This document shows positions 40,003 to 48,986 of a stretch of 64,000 nucleotides of DNA, piece after piece. The first letter of the stretch is position 1. Every line of letters starts with the position of its first letter. The translations under genes and the position numbers were made by a program. The DNA comes from CAIWHR01 sp963779805 (lineage in GTDB: Bacteria > Pseudomonadota > Gammaproteobacteria > Burkholderiales > Casimicrobiaceae), in assembly GCA_963779805.1 (NCBI GenBank), contig CAVZZN010000011.1, forward strand, positions 62,001 through 126,000, given 5' to 3'. Below the pieces are notes generated by a model. It was not told the DNA's origin. It did not search any database and saw only the letters and a list, made by a program, of their open reading frames with translations.

Positions 40003-41373
40003 CTACGCCGGCTCCGCGACGGACGGCAGTCCCGCGAGCGCCATCGCGAGCTCCTGCTCGTCGTACTGGAGGTCCTTCAGCTTGCCGCCGAAGTAGTCGA
40101 TGTAGGCCTGCATGTCGAAGTGACCGTGGCCGCACAGGTTGAAGAGGATCGCGCGGGAGACGCCTTCCTCGCGGCAACGGATGGCTTCGTCGATCGCGCC
40201 GCGCACGGCATGGTTGGCCTCCGGCGCCGGCAGGATGCCCTCGGCGCGCGCGAACTGCACGCCCGCTTCGAACACCTTCGACTGCTGGTACGCGGTCGCG
40301 CCGATGAGCCCGAGCTCCTTCAGATGCGACACGAGCGGCGCCATGCCGTGATAGCGCAGGCCGCCGGCGTGGAATCCCGGCGGCGTGAAGGTCGAGCCCA
40401 GCGTGTGCATCTTGGTGAGCGGCGTGAGATGCGCCGTGTCGCCGAAGTCGTAGGCGTACGTGCCGCGCGTGAGGCTCGGGCAAGCCGCGGGCTCCACCGC
40501 CACCACGCGCACGGCCTTGCCGCCGCGCAGCTGCGCGCCGATGAACGGAAACGCGATGCCTGCGAAGTTCGACCCGCCGCCGGTGCAGCCGACGATCACG
40601 TCGGGATAGTCGTTCGCCATGTCCATCTGCACCATGGCTTCCTGCCCGATGACCGTCTGGTGCAGCAGCACGTGGTTGAGCACGCTGCCGAGCGCGTATT
40701 TCGTGTCCTCGCGCTGCGCCGCGAGCTCCACCGCTTCCGAGATCGCGATGCCCAGGCTCCCGGGGTGATCCGCACGCTTCGCAAGGATCGCGCGACCGGC
40801 CTGCGTTTCGTTGGAGGGCGACGCGACGCACCGCGCGCCGTACGTCTCCATCAGCGCACGGCGATAAGGCTTCTGGTCGTACGACACGCGCACCATGAAC
40901 ACCTGCACGTCGAGTCCGAACAGCGCGCCGGCGAACGCGAGCGAGCTGCCCCACTGCCCCGCACCGGTCTCGGTGATCAGCTTCTTCACCCCCGCTTCCT
41001 TGTTGTAGAACGCCTGCGCCACCGCGGTATTGGGCTTGTGGCTGCCGGCGGGGGAAACGCCTTCGTACTTGTAGTAGATGCGCGCGGGCGTCTGCAGCAC
41101 CTTCTCGAGCCGGCGCGCGCGGTAGAGCGGCGTCGGACGCCATTGCCGATAAACGTCGCGCACCGGCCCGGGGATCTCCACGTCGCGCTCGGTCGTGACC
41201 TCCTGCATGATCAGCGCCATCGGGAAGAGCGGCGCGAGATCGTCGGGACCGACGGGCTTGAGCGTGCCCGGATGGAGCACCGGCGGCAGCGCCTTGGGCA
41301 GATCGGCCTGCAGGTTGTACCAGGACCGCGGGATCCTGGATTCGTCGAGGACGTACTTGACCGTGTCGTTCAT
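40003..41373 (-). CDS. trpB2: TrpB2-type tryptophan synthase beta chain
   Basis: A PLP enzyme of 456 aa that makes L-tryptophan from indole and serine. The PLP lysine is in PAGSHKPNTAVAQAFYN, the phosphate loop is CTGGGSNFAG, and the indole-side catalytic Glu is in ITETGAGQWGSSLA. The extended N-terminus (about 60 residues before RPTPLYRA) and the length identify the TrpB2 group rather than canonical TrpB1. No trpA lies next to it, usual for TrpB2, which often acts alone as an indole-salvage enzyme or on other amino acids. The ATG at 41373 follows a GGGAGA. Confidence 0.9.
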   Translation of the reverse strand: MNDTVKYVLDESRIPRSWYNLQADLPKALPPVLHPGTLKPVGPDDLAPLFPMALIMQEVTTERDVEIPGPVRDVYRQWRPTPLYRARRLEKVLQTPARIYYKYEGVSPAGSHKPNTAVAQAFYNKEAGVKKLITETGAGQWGSSLAFAGALFGLDVQVFMVRVSYDQKPYRRALMETYGARCVASPSNETQAGRAILAKRADHPGSLGIAISEAVELAAQREDTKYALGSVLNHVLLHQTVIGQEAMVQMDMANDYPDVIVGCTGGGSNFAGIAFPFIGAQLRGGKAVRVVAVEPAACPSLTRGTYAYDFGDTAHLTPLTKMHTLGSTFTPPGFHAGGLRYHGMAPLVSHLKELGLIGATAYQQSKVFEAGVQFARAEGILPAPEANHAVRGAIDEAIRCREEGVSRAILFNLCGHGHFDMQAYIDYFGGKLKDLQYDEQELAMALAGLPSVAEPA

Positions 41374-41549
41374 CGTGCTCTCCCTCGGGCGGATGCGTGG
41401 CGTGAGTGGCGAAGCGTCGTCAACCTGCGAGTCTAGTCCAAGACGCCCGCGCCAACACAGGAGTGCGCAGCGCGACGCTCGTTCGCTTCCCGAAGGGCCG
41501 CCCCGAGGGCAAACAGTGGGCGTGCGACAACAGCGCCACTTCGGGCGCC

Positions 41550-42101
41550 TCACGCCTCGTCACCCCCCGCCGACGCGCCGTGCGCGCGCTTGTAGCCGGT
41601 CAGCATCGCGCGCACGAGATTCTCCCGATGCAGGACGCTGCTCACGACCACACCGGCGATGTGAAGGCACACCAAGGCGAGCATCGCGTTGGCGGCACCT
41701 TCGTGCAGGTCCTCCAGCACGTCGCCACTGCCGGCATAGACCACGTAGCCCGAAACACCCGCCGTGACGCCGAGCACGACCAGCGCATAGATGACCCAGC
41801 TTCCGGCGGGATTGTGGCCGAGGTAGTGCAGCGGACGGCCCGTCGCGAGCGAGCGCAGGTAGCGCAGCACGGCCGCCGGTCCGAACGCGAACGACGACAG
41901 CCGCGCATACCGGCTCCCCACCACCGACCAGACGATGCGGAATGCGATCAGCGCGAGCAGCGCATAACCGAGCAGTACGTGGATGTCGCGGTAGCGCTCG
42001 GATTCGGCGGTGAGAAACGCACCGGCGAACGTGATCGCGAGCGACCAATGAAAGAGGCGCAACGGCAGGTCCCACACGCGTACTCGCTTCGTCGTCATCA
42101 T
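41550..42101 (-). CDS. cytochrome b561-family membrane protein
   Basis: A di-haem b-type membrane cytochrome of 183 aa with four membrane helices. The family opening is VRVWDLPLRLFHWSLAITFAGAF. Candidate haem ligands are His18, the His in YRDIHVLLGYALL, and His residues in LEDLHEGAANAMLALVCLHIAGV. It would pass electrons from the quinone pool to periplasmic cytochromes. It overlaps the upstream di-haem cytochrome gene by 4 nt and is the last gene of a three-gene haem operon. Confidence 0.88.
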   Translation of the reverse strand: MMTTKRVRVWDLPLRLFHWSLAITFAGAFLTAESERYRDIHVLLGYALLALIAFRIVWSVVGSRYARLSSFAFGPAAVLRYLRSLATGRPLHYLGHNPAGSWVIYALVVLGVTAGVSGYVVYAGSGDVLEDLHEGAANAMLALVCLHIAGVVVSSVLHRENLVRAMLTGYKRAHGASAGGDEA

Positions 42102-42601
42102 CGGCTCCCCTGGCGCGGAATGCGCACGTCGTGCTCGCTGAAGCGCCCGGCCTCCGCGCCGGCGTGACAGGCCGCGCAGTTCGAGGCCGTCCTGACGCGC
42201 GGATCGCGCCATGTGGCGGCCCCGATGCGGCCGTGCTCGTGCCGGAACCAGGACGTCTCCGTGATGCGCAGCGGCGGCGAGCCGACGCCGAGCGAGCGGT
42301 CGCGGCCCGCATTGCGCTGCAGGAAGGCATCGATGGCACCTGCGGATGCCGCATCCACGCTGGCGTCGACGCCGAAGTGCCGATCGAGCCCGGTCATGAT
42401 CGCGTGCCAGGAGCGCGACGGCAGCAGTCGCGGCGGATACGGCACGTGACAGCTGCCGCACTCGGCCCGCCAGGTCGGATTGCCGACGGCCATCGACCCG
42501 TTCTCGTCGGCCAGTGCCTCGGTCGCGATCAGCGCGAGGGCGAGCAGCCCGAGGGTCCACATGGCGCGATCGACGACGGTCTGTTTCGTGTTGCGATCCA
42601 T
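42098..42601 (-). CDS. dhc: periplasmic di-haem cytochrome c (DHC)
   Basis: A 167-aa periplasmic cytochrome with a signal segment (WTLGLLALALIATEALA) and two CXXCH sites, CGSCH (Cys48-His52) and CAACH near residue 145. The RAECGSCHVPYPPRLLP and SWHAIMTGLDRHFG stretches are typical of the DHC family (PF09626). In Rhodobacter and Shewanella relatives DHC passes electrons to the oxygen-binding SHP. Both an SHP-like gene and a b561 gene flank it here. Confidence 0.9.
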   Translation of the reverse strand: MDRNTKQTVVDRAMWTLGLLALALIATEALADENGSMAVGNPTWRAECGSCHVPYPPRLLPSRSWHAIMTGLDRHFGVDASVDAASAGAIDAFLQRNAGRDRSLGVGSPPLRITETSWFRHEHGRIGAATWRDPRVRTASNCAACHAGAEAGRFSEHDVRIPRQGSR

Positions 42602-42610
42602 TCGAGGCTC

Positions 42611-43039
42611 CTAGCGCTTGAGCGAAACGAGATACGCGAGCACGTCGCCCTTTTCCCCGGCCGTGCACGCGCGCCCGACAACGTCGTTGCAGTTGCGCTT
42701 GAACCACTTCTCGGACTTGTCGAGATTGGTGAAGCGCTGTGGATTGGCGGCCGGCGCCATTGGTGCGATCTCCTTGTCGGTGCGGGCATGACGTCCTGCA
42801 ACGAGCGGATTCGGCGTGTGGCAGGACGCGCAGCTCCATTCGTGCCCGTGCGTCGAGTCGAAGAACGCCTTGCCGCGGGCAGCGGAAAAGCCGGCGAACG
42901 CAGCCGATTCCTGCTTCGCGAGTCCCGCGTAGTGAGTGGCCAGGGATGCCGCATCCTGGGCGTGGACCGTACCGGCTCCGACGAGCGCGGCAGTGAAGAC
43001 GATCCGGGCGATGGCGGCCCGGAGTACGACGTTTCGCAT
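42611..43039 (-). CDS. shp: SHP-like mono-haem cytochrome c (DUF1924)
   Basis: A 142-aa exported cytochrome. The signal peptide ends near VHA/QDA. One haem site CASCH (Cys70-His74) is followed by a conserved C-terminal part with a likely disulfide pair (Cys117, Cys125) and KWFKRNCNDVVGRAC. This is the pattern of sphaeroides haem protein, in which an Asn rather than Met is the displaceable sixth ligand. The ATG at 43039 is preferred over 43045 because AGGAGG lies 7 nt before it. In known SHPs the haem binds oxygen, NO and similar molecules; the physiological role remains uncertain. Confidence 0.85.
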   Translation of the reverse strand: MRNVVLRAAIARIVFTAALVGAGTVHAQDAASLATHYAGLAKQESAAFAGFSAARGKAFFDSTHGHEWSCASCHTPNPLVAGRHARTDKEIAPMAPAANPQRFTNLDKSEKWFKRNCNDVVGRACTAGEKGDVLAYLVSLKR

Positions 43040-43204
43040 TTGCATGCCTCCTATCGCTGACGACAGGAGGCGAGACTAGGCGGGTATTCTTAGCGGATGC
43101 TTAACGCACCGCCGCGATTCCTTCGCCGCGGGGCGCGATGCCCCCTGGAGACGTGCCTGCAGCCCGGCGCAGGACGTTCCCGATCGAATGCGTTCGGCGC
43201 CGCG

Positions 43205-44454
43205 TCACGCGACGACGCGCTCGCGCATCAGGTCTTCGATCGTACGTGCGTCGTAGCCGATGCTTTCGAGCACCTCGCGGGTGTGCTCGCCCAAGCGCGG
43301 CGGATCCATGCGCACGCCGAGGCGATGCCCGGCCATGGTGATCGGGAAGAGGGTCGTGCGCACCGTCGTGCCGGCCTTGTCGCCGTCCGGCAGGCGGATC
43401 TCGGCGAGCCCGCCGCTCGCGGCGAGATGCGGATCGTCGTAGAGGTCCTCGGGCTTGCGGATCGGCGCGAACGGCAAGCCGACGCGTTCGAACAGCGCGG
43501 CGAGCTCGTCGGCGCTGCGATCGGCGAGTCGCTCGCGCAGCGCGGGCAGCAGCGTGGGGCGCGCCTCGACCCGCTGATTGTTGGTGGCGAGCGCGGCTTC
43601 GCGCTTGAGGTCGTCGAAGCCGAGCGCATCGCAGAACGTCTGCCATTGCGCATCGCTCACGGCCGCAAGGAAGATCTGCTCGCCGTTGCGCACCGTGAAC
43701 ACGTCGTACACCGCCCACGGACTCTGGCGTACGGGCAGCGGCGGGGCGTGGCTTCCCCGTGACGGCATACTGCAGCATGTGCTGGCCCATCAGGAACACG
43801 TTGTTCTCGAAGAGGGCCGACTGCACTTCCATGCCCTTGCCCGTGATGCCGCGCTGCACGAGGGCACCGAGCGCGCCGATGGCGCCGAAGAGACCGCCCA
43901 TGATGTCGTTCACGCTGGTGCCGGCGCGCAGGGGATCGCCGGGGCGGCCTGTCATGTACGCGAGGCCGCCCATCATCTGCACCACCTCGTCGAGCGCCGT
44001 GCGACGATCGTAAGGGCCGGGCAGGAACCCCTTGTGGCTGACGTAGATCAGCCTCGGATTCACGGCGCGAGAGCGACGCGTAGTCGAGGCCGTACTTCCC
44101 CATCGTGCCCGGCTTGAAGTTCTCCGCCACGACGTCCGCGCTCGCCGCGAGCTTGCGCGCGACTTCGGCGCCGGCGGTGCTGTGCAGGTCGATCGCGATG
44201 CTCTTCTTGTTGCGGTTGAACATCGGGAAGAAGCCGGCGCCGGCGCCGAGCAGTCGCCGCGTGTTGTCGCCCGCCACAGGCTCGACCTTGATGACCTCCG
44301 CGCCCATGTCGGCGAGCAGCATGCCGCACGTGGGTCCCATCACCATGTGCGTGAACTCGACGACGCGCAGTCCGGCGAGCGGTTGCGGTGCGGTCGTGCC
44401 AGCCGGCGTGCTCGTTCCGGCGGCGCCGCGCGCATCCGTTGCGCTCGAGTCCAT
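43205..44454 (-). CDS. CaiB/BaiF-type CoA-transferase with two frameshifts
   Basis: A family III CoA-transferase of about 416 aa moving CoA between carboxylic acids. Diagnostic parts are LAGLRVVEFTHMVMGPTCGMLLADMGAEVIKVEP, NRNKKSIAIDL, VVAENFKPGTMGKYGLDY, the catalytic-region MMGGLAYMTGRPGDPLRAGTSVNDIMGG, and the C-terminal RVGLPFAPIRKPEDLYDDP. The frame changes near 44069, where LSAVNPRLIY is restored by removing one C, and again near 43745. Each fits one inserted base. The start overlaps the stop of the lyase-like gene, so the two form an operon. A leucine- or 3-hydroxy-acid-related degradation step is plausible. Confidence 0.82.
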
Positions 44455-45393
44455 CACGCAGCCCGCACGGCAGGCTCGAGCATCGTCCTGGGCAAGCCCG
44501 CGCGCCACAGCGTGCCGTGCAGCGTCTCGCCTTCGAGCCAGTGCGCGACCTTGCTGCGCAGCGCGAGCAGGCGCTCGAAATCCTGGCCCGTGGCGACCCC
44601 CATGCTGGCGAACAGGTACACGAGGTCCTCGGTCGCGACGTTGCCGCTCGCCCCGGGCGCGTGCGGGCAGCCGCCGATGCCGCCGAGACACGCATCGAAG
44701 CGCGCGATGCCGACCTGCCAGGCCGCGAACACGTTGGCCATGCCGAGCCCGCGCGTGTCGTGGAAGTGACCGCAGCAAAGGCGCTCGCCGGCAATCGCGC
44801 GCGCACGCTCGAACAGCGTGCGCACCATCAGCGGATCGGCATAGCCCACGGTGTCCGCGAGGCCCACGCGATCGGCACCGGCATCGAGTGCCGCGATCAG
44901 CAGGCGCAGCACTTCGGCCGGATCGACCCGGCCCTGGATCGTGCAACCGAAGGCGGTGCTGATGCCGACCTCGAGCACGCACTTCGAGCCCGCGGCGTCG
45001 CGCATCCGGCAAATCGCCGCGATCTCCTCCACCACGGCATCCGGCGGCTTGCGCAGGTTCGCGAGGCTGTGGGCATGGCTTGCCGACAGCGGCAGCAGCA
45101 TGAGGTCCGCGCCGCTCGCGAGCGCGCGCTCCGCGCCTTTCACGTTGGGCACCAGCACCGAGACCGTCAGCCCGGGCAGCGTCTTCGCGTACGCGACGAG
45201 TTGCGGCCGTGTCGGCGAGCTGCGGCAGCAGCCGGGGCGGCACGAACGAGCCGACTTCGATCTCGCGCTGGCCGGCGGCGTACGCGTCGCGGATCCATTC
45301 GAGCTTGTGCTCGGTCGGCACGGTACGGCCGATGCTCTGCAGGCCGTCGCGCAGTCCGACTTCGCGCACGACGACCGTGGTGGGAGGGTTCAC
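44454..45393 (-). CDS. HMG-CoA lyase-like protein, frameshifted
   Basis: A TIM-barrel aldolase of the HMGL family, about 313 aa, cleaving an acyl-CoA such as 3-hydroxy-3-methylglutaryl-CoA. The opening VREVGLRDGLQ, IEVGSFV, the metal ligands HFHDTRGLGMAN and the active-site loop GGCPHAPGASGNVATEDLVY are present. The frame shifts near 45205, where LADTAxQLVAYAKTLPGLTVSVLVPN is restored; the span fits one inserted base. GTG 45393 is chosen because AGGAGA precedes it; ATG 45420 lacks a ribosome site. The paired CoA-transferase suggests that the substrate is first activated, as in itaconate or citramalate routes. Confidence 0.83.
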
Positions 45394-45596
45394 GGCGTCT
45401 CCTGGGGGAGGATGGTTCATGGGGTGGCAGTTTAGACCTTCCGCCACGCATCGTTCGCGCCTGTGCACCGCATGTCGCATCGTGGCCGCCGCCCCTGCCG
45501 CGACGGGCCGAACGCGCGCCCGACGGGCACCGACGCCTTGCCGCCGATGATGTACATTCGACGATCGCAGCACGCTCAGACGACGAGGTGACTTTC

Positions 45597-47318
45597 GTGA
45601 AGATCAAGCCCGAAGACCTGCGCAGCCACCGGTGGTTCGGCCGCGAAACGTTGCGCAACTTCGGCCACCGCTCGCGGATGGCACAGATGGGATTCACGCC
45701 GGGCGATTACATGGGCAAGCCGGTGATCGCGATCCTGAACACGTGGAGCGAGATCAATCCCTGCCACACGCACTTCCGGCAGCGCGCGGAGGAGGTGAAG
45801 CGCGGCATCTGGCAGGCCGGCGGCTTTCCGCTCGAGCTCCCCGCGCTTTCGCTCGCGGAACCGTTCCAGAAGCCCAGCCCGCTCATGTACCGCAACCTGC
45901 TCGCGATGGAAGCGGAGGAGCTCCTGCGCTCGTATCCCGCGGACGGCGCGGTGCTGATGGGCGGCTGCGACAAGACCACGCCGGGCCTGATCATGGGCGC
46001 CACGTCGATGGGACTGCCGATGATCTTCATGCCGGCGGGGCCGATGCTCAAGGGCAACGCCTCGGGCAACACGCTCGGCTCGGGCAGCGACATGTGGAAG
46101 AACTGGGCGGAGCTGCGCGCCGGCACGATCACGGGCGAGCAATGGGAGGACGTGCTCTCCGGCATCGCACGCTCGCCCGGGCACTGCATGACGATGGGCA
46201 CCGCCTCGACCATGACCAGCGCGGCCGAAGCGCTCGGGCTCACGCTGCCCGGCGCCGCATCCATTCCCGCGCCCGATTCCCGCCACGCGCAGATGGCCTC
46301 GCGCAGCGGCACCCGCATCGTGGAGATGGTGTGGGAGGACCTGCGCCCCGCGAAGATCCTCACGCGCGATGCATTCGACAACGCGATCACCACGGTGCTC
46401 GCCATCGGCGGCTCCACCAACGCGCTCGTGCACCTCGTTGCGATGGCGCGCCGCGCGGGTGTGCCGCTCGACATCGATCGCTTCGACGCGCTCGCGCGCA
46501 CCACGCCGCTGATCGCCAACCTGCGTCCCGCCGGTGCGTACCTGATGGAGGACTTCTACTATGCCGGCGGATTGCGCGCGCTGCTCGAGCGCCTGCGCGC
46601 TCGCCTGGCGCTGGACGCGATGACGGTGAACGGCCGCACGCTCGGCGAGAACATCGCGGGTGCTACGGTGTGGAACGACGACGTCATCCTGCCCGAAGAG
46701 CGTGCCCTCGTGCGCGAAGGCAGCCTCGCCGTGCTGCGCGGCAATCTCGCCCCGGACGGTGCGGTGATCAAGCCGGCCGCGTGCGAGGCGCACCTGCATC
46801 GTCATCGCGGGCGCGCCGTCGTGTTCGAGGACTATCACGATCTTTCCGCGCGCATCGACGATCCCGCGCTCGACGTCGACGCCGACAGCGTGCTCGTGCT
46901 GAAGAACGCGGGCCCGCTCGGGGGACCCGGCATGCCCGAGTGGGGACAGCTGCCGATCCCGAAGAAGCTCCTTGCGCAGGGCGTGCGCGACATGGTCCGC
47001 ATCTCGGACGCGCGCATGAGCGGCACGAGCTACGGCGCGTGCGTGCTGCACGTCGCGCCGGAGTCGTTCATCGGCGGACCGCTCGCGCTGGTCCGCAACG
47101 GCGATGTGATCGAGCTCGACGTTCCCGCACGCCGGCTGCAGCTCGTCGTTGCCGACGACGAGCTCGCCCGTCGCCGAGCGGCGTGGCAACCGCCCCGCCC
47201 CCGCTACGGGCGCGGCTACGGCGCGCTGTTCTCGCAGCACGTCACGCAGGCGAACGAAGGGTGCGACTTCGCGTTCCTGGCGGACACCGCGCCGACCGAC
47301 GAGCCGGACATCTTCTGA
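45597..47318 (+). CDS. IlvD/Edd-family sugar-acid dehydratase
   Basis: An iron-sulfur dehydratase of 573 aa. Cluster-binding cysteines are in INPCHTHFR, MGGCDKTTPG and PGHCMTMGTASTM. Other family stretches are AILNTWSEINPC, GGSTNALVHL, the active-site Ser region DARMSGTSYGACVLH and GGPLALVRNGD. The opening LRSHRWFGRE and overall form resemble arabonate/xylonate-type dehydratases more than dihydroxy-acid dehydratase of branched-chain synthesis. GTG 45597 is preceded by GAGGTGA. It is divergent from the lyase/CoA-transferase pair. The sugar acid is not determinable here. Confidence 0.88.
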   Translation: MKIKPEDLRSHRWFGRETLRNFGHRSRMAQMGFTPGDYMGKPVIAILNTWSEINPCHTHFRQRAEEVKRGIWQAGGFPLELPALSLAEPFQKPSPLMYRNLLAMEAEELLRSYPADGAVLMGGCDKTTPGLIMGATSMGLPMIFMPAGPMLKGNASGNTLGSGSDMWKNWAELRAGTITGEQWEDVLSGIARSPGHCMTMGTASTMTSAAEALGLTLPGAASIPAPDSRHAQMASRSGTRIVEMVWEDLRPAKILTRDAFDNAITTVLAIGGSTNALVHLVAMARRAGVPLDIDRFDALARTTPLIANLRPAGAYLMEDFYYAGGLRALLERLRARLALDAMTVNGRTLGENIAGATVWNDDVILPEERALVREGSLAVLRGNLAPDGAVIKPAACEAHLHRHRGRAVVFEDYHDLSARIDDPALDVDADSVLVLKNAGPLGGPGMPEWGQLPIPKKLLAQGVRDMVRISDARMSGTSYGACVLHVAPESFIGGPLALVRNGDVIELDVPARRLQLVVADDELARRRAAWQPPRPRYGRGYGALFSQHVTQANEGCDFAFLADTAPTDEPDIF

Positions 47319-47361
47319 TCGCGGTGCCCGGCCGCAATTCCGACCCTGGGCCGACCCTGGG

Positions 47362-48966
47362 TCAGAACTGCGCGGCGTACTGCGCCGGATCGATGGCGGC
47401 GCCGATGACGAGCGGCCGGTCCGCAGCGCGCGGCGATGCGAGCGCCGATTCGAGCGCGCGTATCGACTCGACGTTCACGCCGTCGCAGCCCATCGATTGC
47501 GCGAGCAGCGCAATGTTGGTGGGATCGAAGCGCGTTCCCCAGCTCGGATAATTGCGCCTGACCTGCTTCAGCTCGATGCGATTGAGGCTGTTGTCGCAGA
47601 ACACGACCACGATGGGGGCCACGCCGAGCGAGGCCGCGACACGCAGCTCCCCTTGCACCATCGCGAGCCCGCCGTCGCCGGTGAAGCACACCACCGGTCG
47701 CTCGGGATGGAGCAGCTTCGCCGTGATGGCCGCCGGCAGCGAGAAGCCCATCGACGAAAGGCCGTTGCTCATCAGCATCCCGCGTGGCTCGTGCGTCGTC
47801 CAGCCCTGCCCCACCAGCAGCTTGTGCGATCCCACATCGACGGTGACGAGCGTGTCGATCGGCATCGCGGCGCGCACGACGTCCACCACGTCGCTCGGAT
47901 TCATGCGTCCCGCCACGCGCCCCGCGGTGTAGAGCGCGCGCAGGCGTTCGCGATGGGTCGCGATCTCGGCGTGCGTCCAGCGCGGGCCGCCCACGGCCGC
48001 AGCGCCGAGGGCATCGAGAATGTGCGCGATGTCCCCCACGATCTCCGTGTCGGCCGGGACGACCTGATCGGTGTTCGGGACGGTGTCGATGTGAAGCGTG
48101 GGCACCTGCAGCGACCACGGCTTGATCAGCTCCACCGCATCGAAACCGACGGCGAGCAGCAGGTCGGCGTCGCGCAGGAAGTCCCACACGAAGGCGTTGC
48201 ACGCCATGTCCAGCGTGCCGGCATAGAGGGCGTGCGTCTCCGGCAGGATCCCCTTGGCCATCGGCGCCACCACGACGGGACACCCGATCGTCTCGGCGAG
48301 GCGCTGCAGTGCCGCGCCGGCGCCGCTGCGCACCGCGGCCATGCCGGCCAGCACGACAGGCCGTCGCGCGGCCTCGATGCGGCGCACCGGGTCGGGATCG
48401 ACGCCGGCGCGCGCGAACACCTGCGGCATGGGCGCGGAGCGCAACGGCGGCATCACCACTTCGGCATCCACCGCCTCGGCAGCGACGACGTCCGCCGCCG
48501 TCGTGAGATGCACGGGTCCCGGGCGCTCCGCCAGCGCAATTCGCAACGCCTTGCGCATGATCGAGCCGACCGTGCTGGCGTGCACCGGAGCCGCCCACTT
48601 GCTCACCGGCGTGAAGAGCAGGCCGTGATCGACGACCTGGTGCGTGAACGTGCGCTCGCGCCGGGTCTCGATCTGGCCCGAGATCGCGATCATCGGCACG
48701 CGATCGAGATGCGCGCTCGCGACCGCATTGACGAGGTTGGTCGAGCCCGGCCCGAGCGTCGAGAGACACACGCCCGGCCGCCCCGTCAGCTGGCCGTAGG
48801 CTTCGGCCATGAGCCCCGCCGTGCCTTCCCGCGACGCGAGGACGAAGCGCATCTGCGCGCGGCGCGCCGCTTCGAGCAGCTCGACCGACGGATCGCCGGG
48901 ATAGCCGAAGACGTCGCGGATGCCTGCCGCCGCGAGATACGCGACGATGACGTCGGACGTGTTCAC
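47362..48966 (-). CDS. ThDP-dependent enzyme, acetolactate synthase-like
   Basis: A 534-aa member of the POX/IlvB family. The ThDP-activating Glu is in LASREGTAGLMAEAYG, the middle domain has PVVLAGMAAVRSGAGAALQRL, and the ThDP-magnesium motif is GDGGLAMVQGELRVAASLGVAPIVVVFCDN. Catabolic relatives include benzoylformate decarboxylase, oxalyl-CoA decarboxylase and sulfoacetaldehyde acetyltransferase. No small regulatory subunit gene is adjacent, so a role in valine/isoleucine synthesis is unlikely. It is the third gene of the operon amidohydrolase-Bug-ThDP, starting with GTG 20 nt after the Bug gene, which suggests 2-keto acid catabolism. Confidence 0.87.
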   Translation of the reverse strand: MNTSDVIVAYLAAAGIRDVFGYPGDPSVELLEAARRAQMRFVLASREGTAGLMAEAYGQLTGRPGVCLSTLGPGSTNLVNAVASAHLDRVPMIAISGQIETRRERTFTHQVVDHGLLFTPVSKWAAPVHASTVGSIMRKALRIALAERPGPVHLTTAADVVAAEAVDAEVVMPPLRSAPMPQVFARAGVDPDPVRRIEAARRPVVLAGMAAVRSGAGAALQRLAETIGCPVVVAPMAKGILPETHALYAGTLDMACNAFVWDFLRDADLLLAVGFDAVELIKPWSLQVPTLHIDTVPNTDQVVPADTEIVGDIAHILDALGAAAVGGPRWTHAEIATHRERLRALYTAGRVAGRMNPSDVVDVVRAAMPIDTLVTVDVGSHKLLVGQGWTTHEPRGMLMSNGLSSMGFSLPAAITAKLLHPERPVVCFTGDGGLAMVQGELRVAASLGVAPIVVVFCDNSLNRIELKQVRRNYPSWGTRFDPTNIALLAQSMGCDGVNVESIRALESALASPRAADRPLVIGAAIDPAQYAAQF

Positions 48967-48986
48967 CGTGGGCGCAGACGGGCGGC

